Made by a program: the position numbers and the translations under genes. From Pseudomonadota bacterium (lineage in GTDB: Bacteria > Pseudomonadota > Alphaproteobacteria > Rhizobiales > Beijerinckiaceae), in the NCBI GenBank assembly GCA_021781815.1, contig JAJXWB010000013.1, forward strand, positions 31,337 to 95,336: 64,000 bases of DNA. The letters run 5' to 3'. The number at the start of each line of letters is the position of its first letter. Positions within the stretch are counted from its first letter, which is position 1. This document shows, in pieces, positions 56,388 to 64,000 of this stretch. The notes beneath the pieces are model-generated. The model worked only from the letters and a program-made list of their open reading frames with translations. It ran no database searches and was not told the origin of the DNA.

Positions 56388-56908
56388 CCAAATCCTCCCC
56401 CCATCAACCCAGCTTCGCCGAGCGCCTGGCGCGTGACGCCGAACGGGGTGAATGGCGCGACGGAGAAACACGATACCTGCTGTTGCGTCCTGATTCGCTG
56501 ATGGGGCTGTTTCACCGGCTTTCGCCATCGGCCCGCGACGACGCGCTTGCAGCATTGCTCGCCTCGGTAGCCGACGCCGGAGGACGGTCAGCGCGGCGCT
56601 ATCAAACGGCGACAACCGGCGACGACGCAACCTTGCTTGACGTTGTCGCCGAAACCGCCGCCGGGCTGGGGTGGGGCATATGGACATTCGCACAGCCATC
56701 CCGGCGCGAACTCTTGCTGGATGTCGCAAACAGCCCGTTCGCCGCGGGCTTCGGTCCCTCGCCTGCGCCGGTGTGCGCCGCAATCGCCGGAATGGTCGGC
56801 GCCGTCGCCACGACGATCTTCGGGCGACCGACGGCAGCGAAGGAAACATCTTGCGTCGCTGCTGGCGCCGAGTGCTGCCGCTTCGTCGCTCGCGTGGAGG
56901 CAGCATGA
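56384..56908 (+). CDS. V4R-domain protein (TTG start)
   Basis: This is a 174-residue protein. The TTG at 56384 overlaps the preceding TGA (TTGA). An N-terminal helical part ([21 protein letters not shown] and [15 protein letters not shown]) precedes the C-terminal V4R domain. In the V4R domain, [42 protein letters not shown] and [11 protein letters not shown] carry the conserved Glu and Cys residues. V4R domains bind small hydrophobic molecules and occur in hydrocarbon-sensing regulators and as small proteins beside aromatic-degradation genes. It could be a ligand-binding chaperone or accessory factor. The role is unknown. Confidence 0.78.
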   Translation: MTKSSPHQPSFAERLARDAERGEWRDGETRYLLLRPDSLMGLFHRLSPSARDDALAALLASVADAGGRSARRYQTATTGDDATLLDVVAETAAGLGWGIWTFAQPSRRELLLDVANSPFAAGFGPSPAPVCAAIAGMVGAVATTIFGRPTAAKETSCVAAGAECCRFVARVEAA

Positions 56909-58959
56909 ACAAGCCGGGTTCCGTTCCAGTCCCGCAAAGCCAAGGCAAAGCGGATATTTCCAACCCCCTCCTGCGCGCATCCGCGCGCGGCCTGCCGAAA
57001 GAAATTGCGATTATCGGCGCTGGCGCGATCGGCCCCGACATCGCGTACTATCTCAAAAGCGCGCTGCCGAACCTGACCTTGCACCTTGTCGACGTGGCGC
57101 AACCGGCGCTCGACAGGGCGATGCAGCGCATGAGCGACTATGCCGCCCGGGCCGTCCAGCGCAAGCGCATGACCCAGGCGGAGGCGGATGGGGTTCTGGC
57201 AGGCCTGCGCCCGACGCTCGCCTACGATGATATCGCCATGTCGGACTGGGTGATCGAAGCGGCGACGGAGGATCTCGCCCTTAAAAGGAAGATCTTTGCT
57301 CGCGTCGAGTCCATCGTCGGTCCGCAGGCGCTCATCACGTCCAACACCAGTTCGTTGCCGGCCGCGCGGATCTTCTCCGGCCTCGCCCGAAAGGATCGCG
57401 CGACGGTCACACATTTCTTCGCGCCTGCATGGCGCAACCCGATCGTCGAAGTCATCCGCTGGTCCGACGTCGATCCGGACGTCGTCGATCATTTGAACTG
57501 GCTGTTTTGTCTGACCGGCAAGATCCCGCTGGCGACAACCGATGTTCCCTGCTTCATGCTCGACCGCGTTTTCGACAACTGGTGCAACGAGGCGGCCTTG
57601 CTGCTCGATCGCGCGAGCGCAGCGGAGATCGACAGCGTCGCCTGCGAGTTCGTGCATGCCGGACCGTTTTTCGTGCTCAACATGGCGCACGGCAATCCCA
57701 TCATCATCGAGACCAACACGCTGCAGGCCGACGAGGAAGGTGAACACTATCGACCGGCGCCGATTTTCCGCTCCGTCGACGCCTGGGCCACGATCGCACC
57801 GGGACGGACCATCGACGTGAAACCGGAGATCAAGGATCTCGTGCGCGACCGCCTGCTCGGCATACTGATATCGCAGACCGGCGACATTCTGGACCGCGAT
57901 ATCGGCGCTGCCGCCGATCTGGATATGGGGTGCCGACTGGCGCTCGGTTTCAAATCGGGGCCGCTCGATATCATGCGGGAGGCCGGAACAGCCGGCGTGC
58001 GGCGCATCCTTGCGCGACTCGCGGAAGAGCGGCCCGGACTGCCGCAACCCGTCCGTCCGATCGACGTCTACCAGAACTTCAAACGCTTCGTGCTCGTTGA
58101 CCGGATTGGCGATGTCATGGTCGTGACGCTGCGCCGGCCCGAGGCGCTCAACGCGCTGCACGACGAAATGACCGACGAGATTCTCGATGTCATCCGCGCT
58201 GGCGAGGCCGACGATGCGGTGACAGGATTCGTCATCGTCGGCTATGGCCCTCGCGCCTTCTGCGCCGGCGCCGATATCGGCCGCTTCCCGGCCGTGCTCG
58301 GCGACCCTGCGGCGGCGGCACAATACGCTCGCGATTGCTCGCGCTTGCTCGTTCACCTTGATGCGATGGCCAAGCCGGTCGTCGCCGCGTTGAACGGAAT
58401 GGCGCTCGGCGGCGGGCTCGAACTGGCGCTGCGCTGCCACGACATCGTGGCGGTCGGCGACGCCTGGCTGCAATTACCGGAGATCACTCTCGGCATCGCG
58501 CCGGGCATCGGCGCCATGGTCGTGCCTTACCGTCGCTGGCCGGCCGCGGCGGCGGTGTTCGATAACATGCTGCGCCGCGCCGAGAAGCTGACCGCAGCCA
58601 CGGCCGTCGAACTCGGCATGATCGCAACTCTGGCCGACGATTACGCCGAACTGATCGAAAGCGCCGTCGCGCGCGTGGCGGCGCTCAAAGGAAAGACAAG
58701 TGGACCGCGAAGCGGCGCTGTCGCCATCGGCGCGCCGTCGTTGACCGAACCCGTCGCGGCGAACGGTCAGCGCATCAGCGGCGAGGTCGTCGGCATCATC
58801 GAGCGGGCGGTTCGCGAGGCGGCGGCCGCGCCCGATCTGGATGCGGCACTGGAGGTTGGATACCGCGCCTTCGCCGCCAGCGCCTGCACGGCGGCGGCCC
58901 GCGAAGGCATCGATTCATTCCTGCAAAGGCGCAAACCGGATTTCGAGCGGACGGGATGA
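56905..58959 (+). CDS. Bifunctional 3-hydroxyacyl-CoA dehydrogenase / enoyl-CoA hydratase, HAD first
   Basis: This is a 684-residue fusion. The N-terminal half (about 1-390) is the NAD-dependent dehydrogenase: EIAIIGAGAIGPDIAYYL binds NAD, TSNTSSLPAARIFSGL and THFFAPAWRNPIVEVI hold the catalytic Ser/His, and the helical C domain follows. The C-terminal half (about 400-684) is a crotonase: RPEALNALHDEMTDEILDV, AFCAGADIGRF, NGMALGGGLELALRCHDIVA and LQLPEITLGIAPGIGAMV, with both catalytic Glu residues present. FadB has the opposite domain order. This order is known from archaeal-type fusions. It hydrates an enoyl-CoA and oxidises the 3-hydroxyacyl-CoA. Confidence 0.93.
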   Translation: MNKPGSVPVPQSQGKADISNPLLRASARGLPKEIAIIGAGAIGPDIAYYLKSALPNLTLHLVDVAQPALDRAMQRMSDYAARAVQRKRMTQAEADGVLAGLRPTLAYDDIAMSDWVIEAATEDLALKRKIFARVESIVGPQALITSNTSSLPAARIFSGLARKDRATVTHFFAPAWRNPIVEVIRWSDVDPDVVDHLNWLFCLTGKIPLATTDVPCFMLDRVFDNWCNEAALLLDRASAAEIDSVACEFVHAGPFFVLNMAHGNPIIIETNTLQADEEGEHYRPAPIFRSVDAWATIAPGRTIDVKPEIKDLVRDRLLGILISQTGDILDRDIGAAADLDMGCRLALGFKSGPLDIMREAGTAGVRRILARLAEERPGLPQPVRPIDVYQNFKRFVLVDRIGDVMVVTLRRPEALNALHDEMTDEILDVIRAGEADDAVTGFVIVGYGPRAFCAGADIGRFPAVLGDPAAAAQYARDCSRLLVHLDAMAKPVVAALNGMALGGGLELALRCHDIVAVGDAWLQLPEITLGIAPGIGAMVVPYRRWPAAAAVFDNMLRRAEKLTAATAVELGMIATLADDYAELIESAVARVAALKGKTSGPRSGAVAIGAPSLTEPVAANGQRISGEVVGIIERAVREAAAAPDLDAALEVGYRAFAASACTAAAREGIDSFLQRRKPDFERTG

Positions 58960-59043
58960 CGACGTTCGCCGGCGCAAGACCGGCCAACGTCCAGGACCAC
59001 CGCCCGACTGCGGACGGTGGAGTTGAACGCGAGGGAGGAAGCG

Positions 59044-60183
59044 ATGAGGTCAAGACTGACAACGGTCCTGGGGCTGGCGACCCTGCTCTGGGGCGGCGGC
59101 GCAGCGGCCAGTGAAATCAAGATCGGCGTCACAATGGGCGCCACCGGCCCCGGCGCGTCGCTGGGCGTCAATTACAAGAACGCCTTTCAACTCATGCCGA
59201 CGACGATAGCCGGCATCCCGGTCAAGTACATCATTCTGGAGGACGGCTCCGACCCGACAGCCGCGGCAAAGAACGTCAGGCAGCTCGTGACGGAAGATCA
59301 CGTCGACGCCTTGATGGGCGCCGTGTCCGTACCCTCGACCACGCAGATGGCGCTCATTGCCGACGAAACCAGGACGCCGGCCATCGCCCTGGCGCCGGTC
59401 GCCCTGCCCCCGGACAAGCTCGGCTGGGTGTTCGTCGTGCCGCAGCCCGTGCCGCTGATGATGGGCGCCGTCGTCGACGACATGAAAAAGAAATCGGTCA
59501 AAACCATCGGCTATATCGGCTTCTCGGATTCCTGGGGCGATCTCGTGCTGCAGGCGACGAAGAAAAATGCCGATCCCGCAGGCATCAAGATCATCGACGA
59601 GGAGCGTTACGCCCGCGCCGACACCGCCGTCACCGGCCAGATCGTCAAAATCCTCGTCGCCAATCCCGATGCGGTCGTGGTCGGCGGATCAGGCGCCGGC
59701 GCCGCCCTGCCGCAGATCGCGCTGCGCGAGAAGGGATACAACGGCCCGATCTACCACAATCATGGCACCGTCAACCGCGAGTTCATCAAAGTCGGCGGGC
59801 CGGCGGCCGAAGGCGCGATTGCGCCCACCGGCCCGCTGATGGTCGCCGAAGAGCTGCCCGACAGCAATCCGATCAAGAAGGTCGCGGTTGATTTCGACCG
59901 ACGTTACGAAGCGATGTTTGGCGCCGGCAGTCGCAACGCTTTCGCAGGCTACAGCTATGACGGCTTTCTGCTTCTTGAGGCCGCGATTCCCAAGGCGTTG
60001 CAAAAGGCCGCTCCCGGCACGCCGGAATTTCGTCAGGCGCTCCGCGATGCGCTTGAGTCCGGGCAAAGCGTCGTCGGCGTGCATGGCGTCTATACCCAGA
60101 CGAAGACGGATCACTTCGGCCTCGATGGCCGCGCGGTCGTTCTCGTTTCGGTAGACCACGGAGCCTGGCGCCTTCTGAAGTGA
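59044..60183 (+). CDS. ABC transporter substrate-binding protein, branched-chain amino acid type
   Basis: This is a 379-residue periplasmic receptor. The ATG at 59044 follows GGGAGGAAGCG and starts a clear signal peptide (MRSRLTTVLGLATLLWGGGAAA-S). The mature start EIKIGVTMGATGPGASLG is the family signature, with GSDPTAAAKNVRQLVTEDHVDALMG and GYIGFSDSWGDLVLQATKK inside. It is followed by two permease and two ATPase modules, so it is the receptor for a complete importer. Members linked to CoA-ester pathways often bind aromatic or branched carboxylates; the ligand here is unknown. Confidence 0.92.
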   Translation: MRSRLTTVLGLATLLWGGGAAASEIKIGVTMGATGPGASLGVNYKNAFQLMPTTIAGIPVKYIILEDGSDPTAAAKNVRQLVTEDHVDALMGAVSVPSTTQMALIADETRTPAIALAPVALPPDKLGWVFVVPQPVPLMMGAVVDDMKKKSVKTIGYIGFSDSWGDLVLQATKKNADPAGIKIIDEERYARADTAVTGQIVKILVANPDAVVVGGSGAGAALPQIALREKGYNGPIYHNHGTVNREFIKVGGPAAEGAIAPTGPLMVAEELPDSNPIKKVAVDFDRRYEAMFGAGSRNAFAGYSYDGFLLLEAAIPKALQKAAPGTPEFRQALRDALESGQSVVGVHGVYTQTKTDHFGLDGRAVVLVSVDHGAWRLLK

Positions 60184-60285
60184 CCTGCCAATGGGCGTCA
60201 CGAGGAACGCCTTCCAATCCGGGGCGGACGCCGTCATGAGCGCGCCGTCCCCAACTCCGCGCCAACCGGCTGTCCGGGACATTCC

Positions 60286-61329
60286 ATGAATCTCGACATT
60301 GCGCTGTGGCTGTCGCAGGACGCAATCACCAACGGCGCCGTCTATGCGCTGCTGGCGATCGCACTGATCCTCGTTTACACGGTGACGCGGATCATCTTCG
60401 TGCCGCAGGGCGAGTTCATTTCCTTCGCCGCCCTGTCGCTGGCGACGCTGCAGGCCGGCGAGACGCCTGGCGCAGTGTACCTGCTGATCGCCGGCGGCGT
60501 TCTTGTCGTGGCGCTCGACACATCCGGCGAACCCTGGGATCTGGCGCGCCAGCGCCTGCCCGGGCGACTCGCCCGGTTCGTCGCGCCGCCGCTCGCAGCC
60601 GGCGCCCTCGCGCGCCTGTCGGTCGCGCGGCCCGACGCTCTTTGGCTGCAGATCCTCGCGACACTCGCCATCGTCACGCTGATGGGGCCCATCGTCTATC
60701 GGTTGGCTTTCCAGCCGATTGCTGATGCGTCGGTGCTCATATTGCTGATCGTGGCGGTCGCCGTGCATTATGTGCTCACCGGCATGGGCCTGCTGTTCTT
60801 CGGCGGCGAGGGCCTGCGCAGCAAGCCCTTTTCGTTGCTCTCCTTCAAGCTTGGCGCGCTCAACGTAACGGCGCAGAGCCTGCTGATCGTAATCGCCAGC
60901 CTCGCCCTGATCGGGGCGTTGTGGTTCCTGTTCGAACGAACGCTTTACGGCAAGGCTCTGCACGCGACGGCGATCAACCGGGTGGGGGCGCGCCTGATGG
61001 GCGTGTCGCCCAACCTCTCCGGGCAATTGAGCTTCACGCTCGCCGCCTTCATCGCCGCGGTGTCCGGCGTGCTCATCGCGCCGATTACGACGGTCTATTA
61101 CGACACTGGTTTTCTCATCAGCCTCAAGGGCTTCGTCGGGGCCACCATTGGCGGCATGGCCAGTTATCCCCTCGCGGCCGCCGGCTCGCTGCTGGTCGGA
61201 TTTCTCGAAGCCGGCTCGTCCTTCTGGTGGAGCGCGTTCAAGGATCCGATCGTCTTCACCCTGATCGTCCCGGTCCTGCTGTGGCGATCTCTTTCCGCGC
61301 CGCACAGTGAAAAGGATGATGCGCAGTGA
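60286..61329 (+). CDS. Branched-chain-type ABC permease (LivH family)
   Basis: This 347-residue inner-membrane protein has about eight helices. [38 protein letters not shown] is the LivH N-terminus, and [38 protein letters not shown] is the cytoplasmic loop that contacts the ATPase. [29 protein letters not shown] follows. It is somewhat longer than LivH of E. coli because of a charged loop near residues 80-105. It overlaps the next gene by four bases. Confidence 0.92.
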   Translation: MNLDIALWLSQDAITNGAVYALLAIALILVYTVTRIIFVPQGEFISFAALSLATLQAGETPGAVYLLIAGGVLVVALDTSGEPWDLARQRLPGRLARFVAPPLAAGALARLSVARPDALWLQILATLAIVTLMGPIVYRLAFQPIADASVLILLIVAVAVHYVLTGMGLLFFGGEGLRSKPFSLLSFKLGALNVTAQSLLIVIASLALIGALWFLFERTLYGKALHATAINRVGARLMGVSPNLSGQLSFTLAAFIAAVSGVLIAPITTVYYDTGFLISLKGFVGATIGGMASYPLAAAGSLLVGFLEAGSSFWWSAFKDPIVFTLIVPVLLWRSLSAPHSEKDDAQ

Positions 61330-63086
61330 AGCCGCGGCTGCCGCTGCTCCTCGCGATCGCCGGCCTCGCAGCGGCGCCGCTGCTATTGCCGCAATACTAC
61401 GTCACCCTGATGGATTACGTCGGACTGGCTGGACTGGTCACGCTTGGCGTAGTGCTGCTCACAGGCGTCGCCGGACTAACGTCGTTCGGGCAGGCGGCGT
61501 TCGTCGGACTTGGCGCCTACGCCACAGCCCTCGTCACCACCGCCTTTGGCGGATCCCCATGGCTGGGATTGGCGGCGGGGCTCACATTGACCGCAGTCGC
61601 CGCGTTGTTTCTCGGGTTCATAACGCTGCGGCTCTCGGACCATTATCTGCCGCTCGGCACGATCGCCTGGGGCATCAGCATCTATTTCGTTTTCGGCAAT
61701 CTTGAATTCCTTGGCCGCCATACCGGCCTGACCGGCATTCCCTCGCTTTCCGCGTTCGACTGGACCTTCGATACGGCGGGTCGGCTCTACCCGGTGATCT
61801 GGCTGGTCCTGGCGCTGGCCTTGCTGAGCACGAGCAACCTGCTGGACTCGCGCATCGGCCGCGCTATCCGCGCCTTGCGCGGCCACACGCGCATGGCGGC
61901 GGGTTTCGGCGTCGACACTGGCCGCCTGAAGATTGTCGTCTTCGTCTATTCCGCGATGCTGGCTAGCCTGTCGGGCTGGCTCTACGCGCATTTTCTGCGC
62001 TACGTCAGCCCCGCGCCATTCGGCGTCAATGCCGGCATCGACTATCTGTTCATGGCGGTGATCGGCGGCTCGCAACATGTCTGGGGCGCGGTGGTCGGGG
62101 CCGCCGTCATGACGTTTCTGCAGGAATGGCTCAAGGATATTCTGCCACACCTGCTCGGTCGCAATGGAAATTACGAGATCATCGTCTTCGGCCTGCTTGT
62201 CATCATGCTTCTCCACCGCACCAGCGACGGATTGCTTCCGTTTCTCGGTCGGATGATCGAAAGCGACAAGCGTTCGGGCAGACCTGCATCGGCGCGGCTG
62301 CTGCCGCAGCGACCAAAGCTGACGCCGGGCGAACCGCTATTGTCGATCGACAACGTCACCAAACGATTTGGCGCGCTCGTTGCGGTCAACAATCTGTCAT
62401 TCGACGTGCGCGCGGGAGAAATCGTCGCGCTGATTGGCCCAAATGGCGCCGGCAAAAGCACATTGTTCGATTTGACCACGGGAATGCTGAGCGCCAGCGC
62501 GGGAAAGATCCGGTTTCGCGGCGCAAACATCGAGCGGGCGACCGCGCACGGCATCGCCAAATTGGGAATCGGGCGCACCTTCCAGCATCCCAACCTCATC
62601 TCCGAGATGAGCGCGCTGGAGAACGCCGCCGTTGGCGCCTATCTGCGCGGGAAATGCGGTTGGATCGCCGCAGGTTTGCGACTCGACCGCGCCGAAGAGG
62701 CCGGCCTGCTCGACGAGGCTGCTGCGCGCCTCAAGCGCGTCGGACTTGGCGCGCATCTTCACGACGCCGCCGGCAGCCTGCCGCTCGGTTCGCAGCGAAT
62801 TCTGGAAATCGCACGCGCGCTTTGCGCCGATCCGCTGCTTCTGCTGCTCGACGAGCCGGCGGCCGGCCTGCGCCATCTGGAGAAGCTAGCGCTGGCGGAA
62901 CTTCTTCGCGATTTGCGCGACGAGGGCGTCAGCATCCTGCTCGTCGAGCACGATATGAAATTCCTGATGGATCTGGCCGACCGCGTCGTGGTCATGGAGT
63001 TCGGCCGACGGATCGCCGAAGGCGCGCCCTGCGAAATCCAAAGCAATCCCGCAGTGCTCGACGCCTACCTCGGAGGCGTCGAATGA
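61326..63086 (+). CDS. Fused ABC permease-ATPase (LivM-LivG)
   Basis: This is a 586-residue fusion. The permease half (about 1-300) has [25 protein letters not shown] and [28 protein letters not shown], typical of LivM. The ATPase half (about 335-586) has [18 protein letters not shown], the LivG-type [21 protein letters not shown], signature [15 protein letters not shown] and [11 protein letters not shown]. The GTG at 61326 overlaps the LivH stop (GTGA). This fusion fixes one permease and one ATPase on one chain and is common in transporters of this family from Hyphomicrobiales. Confidence 0.93.
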   Translation: MKPRLPLLLAIAGLAAAPLLLPQYYVTLMDYVGLAGLVTLGVVLLTGVAGLTSFGQAAFVGLGAYATALVTTAFGGSPWLGLAAGLTLTAVAALFLGFITLRLSDHYLPLGTIAWGISIYFVFGNLEFLGRHTGLTGIPSLSAFDWTFDTAGRLYPVIWLVLALALLSTSNLLDSRIGRAIRALRGHTRMAAGFGVDTGRLKIVVFVYSAMLASLSGWLYAHFLRYVSPAPFGVNAGIDYLFMAVIGGSQHVWGAVVGAAVMTFLQEWLKDILPHLLGRNGNYEIIVFGLLVIMLLHRTSDGLLPFLGRMIESDKRSGRPASARLLPQRPKLTPGEPLLSIDNVTKRFGALVAVNNLSFDVRAGEIVALIGPNGAGKSTLFDLTTGMLSASAGKIRFRGANIERATAHGIAKLGIGRTFQHPNLISEMSALENAAVGAYLRGKCGWIAAGLRLDRAEEAGLLDEAAARLKRVGLGAHLHDAAGSLPLGSQRILEIARALCADPLLLLLDEPAAGLRHLEKLALAELLRDLRDEGVSILLVEHDMKFLMDLADRVVVMEFGRRIAEGAPCEIQSNPAVLDAYLGGVE

Positions 63087-63841
63087 ATCGTCGCGACTCT
63101 CCGGCTCTGCTGGTCGCGCGCGACGTGACCATTTCCTATGGCAAGGTCGCCGCAGTGCGCAGCGTCTCCCTTGAAATTCGCGCCGGCGAAGTGGTCGCCA
63201 TCGTCGGTCCCAACGGCGCAGGCAAGACCACCCTGCTCGCCGGATTGATGGCCCTCCTGCCGTTGCAGGGCGAGGTCCGGCGGTTCGGCGCGACGTCCGG
63301 TATTCCGCCGACAGTCGAACAATTGGTGCGCGCCGGCATGGGCCTCATCCCCGAGCGGCGCGAGTTGTTCGGCAGCATGTCGGTCGAAGACAATCTGCGG
63401 CTCGGCGGATTCGACCGCTGGCGTCAGGGCGCGCGCGACGGACGATCCGACCTCGATGGCGTATTCGACCTGTTTCCGCGCTTGCGCGAGCGCCGGGACC
63501 AGGAAGCGGGCACGCTGTCCGGCGGCGAGCGACAGATGCTGGCGCTTGGACGCGCATTGATGGCGCACCCGAAATTGTTGCTTCTGGACGAACCGAGCCT
63601 TGGTCTCGCGCCACTGATCATTCGCGAGATATTTCGCATCATCGATGGATTGCGGGCGCGCGGCGTATCGATCCTTTTGGTCGAACAGAATGCGCGCGCC
63701 GCGCTGAAAGTCGCCGATTACGCCTATGTGATGGAATCCGGATCATTCGTCATCGAGGGATCGGCCGCCGCGCTGGCGCAGGATGATCGTGTGATCGAGG
63801 CCTATCTGGGCGTCGCCGCGACCACTCCGCCATCGAACTGA
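63083..63841 (+). CDS. Branched-chain-type ABC ATPase (LivF family)
   Basis: This 252-residue ATPase is the second motor subunit of the importer. It has GPNGAGKTTLLAGLMALLP, GLIPERRELFGSMSVEDNLRLG, the signature LSGGERQMLALGRALMAHPKL and LLLDEPSLGLAP, then SILLVEQNARAALKVADYAYVMESG, a LivF hallmark. The ATG at 63083 overlaps the fused gene by four bases. It is the last gene of the cluster. Confidence 0.94.
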   Translation: MNRRDSPALLVARDVTISYGKVAAVRSVSLEIRAGEVVAIVGPNGAGKTTLLAGLMALLPLQGEVRRFGATSGIPPTVEQLVRAGMGLIPERRELFGSMSVEDNLRLGGFDRWRQGARDGRSDLDGVFDLFPRLRERRDQEAGTLSGGERQMLALGRALMAHPKLLLLDEPSLGLAPLIIREIFRIIDGLRARGVSILLVEQNARAALKVADYAYVMESGSFVIEGSAAALAQDDRVIEAYLGVAATTPPSN

Positions 63842-63872
63842 AGACCGGCGATGGCCTTGTCCGCAGCGCATG

Positions 63873-64000
63873 TTAGCGCGACCGCCCCGCGTCCTTTGCC
63901 TGAAGCCCCAGAGCTATCTGATAAACGCCGCTGGCGAGGGCGATATCCTCGATCGCCATGCCGATCGGATTGACGAACACGCATTCCCGCGCCTCTCGGC
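63873..64000 (-). CDS. Ornithine cyclodeaminase/mu-crystallin family protein (3' end only)
   Basis: Only the last 42 codons lie in the window, stop at 63873. They read EARECVFVNPIGMAIEDIAL then ASGVYQIALGLQ. The pattern VFxNPxGxAIEDIALAxxVY is the conserved C-terminal end of ornithine cyclodeaminase/mu-crystallin proteins, NAD(P)-dependent enzymes that act on amino or imino acids. It converges on the catabolic cluster, so it may or may not be related to it. Confidence 0.75.
   Translation of the reverse strand, partial: REARECVFVNPIGMAIEDIALASGVYQIALGLQAKDAGRSR

Overview
The window reads as chromosomal DNA of a high-GC alphaproteobacterium. The best guess is Hyphomicrobiales, perhaps near Beijerinckiaceae or Methylocystaceae. 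The evidence is the ffh/ftsY/yciB neighbourhood, ccmABCD beside acnA, a SUV3-type helicase with a basic tail, a COG4223 (mitofilin-like) protein paired with HemY, and an Omp25-type barrel. No phage or complete insertion sequence is visible. The genus is inference only.

Left part (1-32.6 kb) is mostly housekeeping: ffh (cut by the window edge), an orphan substrate-binding protein plus acyl-CoA dehydrogenase, hisC, a DUF3108 protein, the SUV3-like helicase, an RluA-type pseudouridine synthase, a membrane protein, ftsY-yciB, a DUF2332 protein, ccmABCD, acnA, leuB, asd, an FMN reductase, a beta-carbonic anhydrase, an outer-membrane barrel, a CitE/Mcl-type lyase, the COG4223-hemY pair and tRNA-Thr(CGT). 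Two local oddities stand out. One is a REP-bordered patch (20.19-21.52 kb) with a DUF559 gene carrying an in-frame stop and a lower-GC orphan gene. The other is a 22-codon threonine-rich ORF with a strong ribosome binding site just upstream of asd, which looks like an attenuation leader peptide.

Middle (32.6-40.7 kb), directly after the tRNA: an ArsR regulator, a CSCS-motif permease and a CxxC thioredoxin-like protein in one short operon, then a four-gene drug-efflux-type ABC system (HlyD-like adaptor, double ATPase, two ABC-2 permeases) and a small Ala-rich protein.

Right part (41.08-63.84 kb): a tightly packed, one-direction run of 18 genes led by a GntR/FCD regulator. It encodes a thiolase, an AMP-forming acyl-CoA ligase, a HyuA/HyuB pair, an acyl-CoA dehydrogenase, a split B12-dependent acyl-CoA mutase, a three-subunit molybdenum hydroxylase, a class III CoA-transferase, a V4R-domain protein, a HAD-ECH bifunctional enzyme with the domain order opposite to FadB, and a complete branched-chain-type ABC importer. 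Many of the genes overlap by 4 or 17 bases. I read this as an inducible uptake-and-degradation pathway running through CoA thioesters for an unidentified carboxylate, ketone or N-heterocycle. It is the best candidate here for an undescribed system. The last 128 bases hold the 3' end of an ornithine cyclodeaminase/mu-crystallin family gene on the opposite strand.
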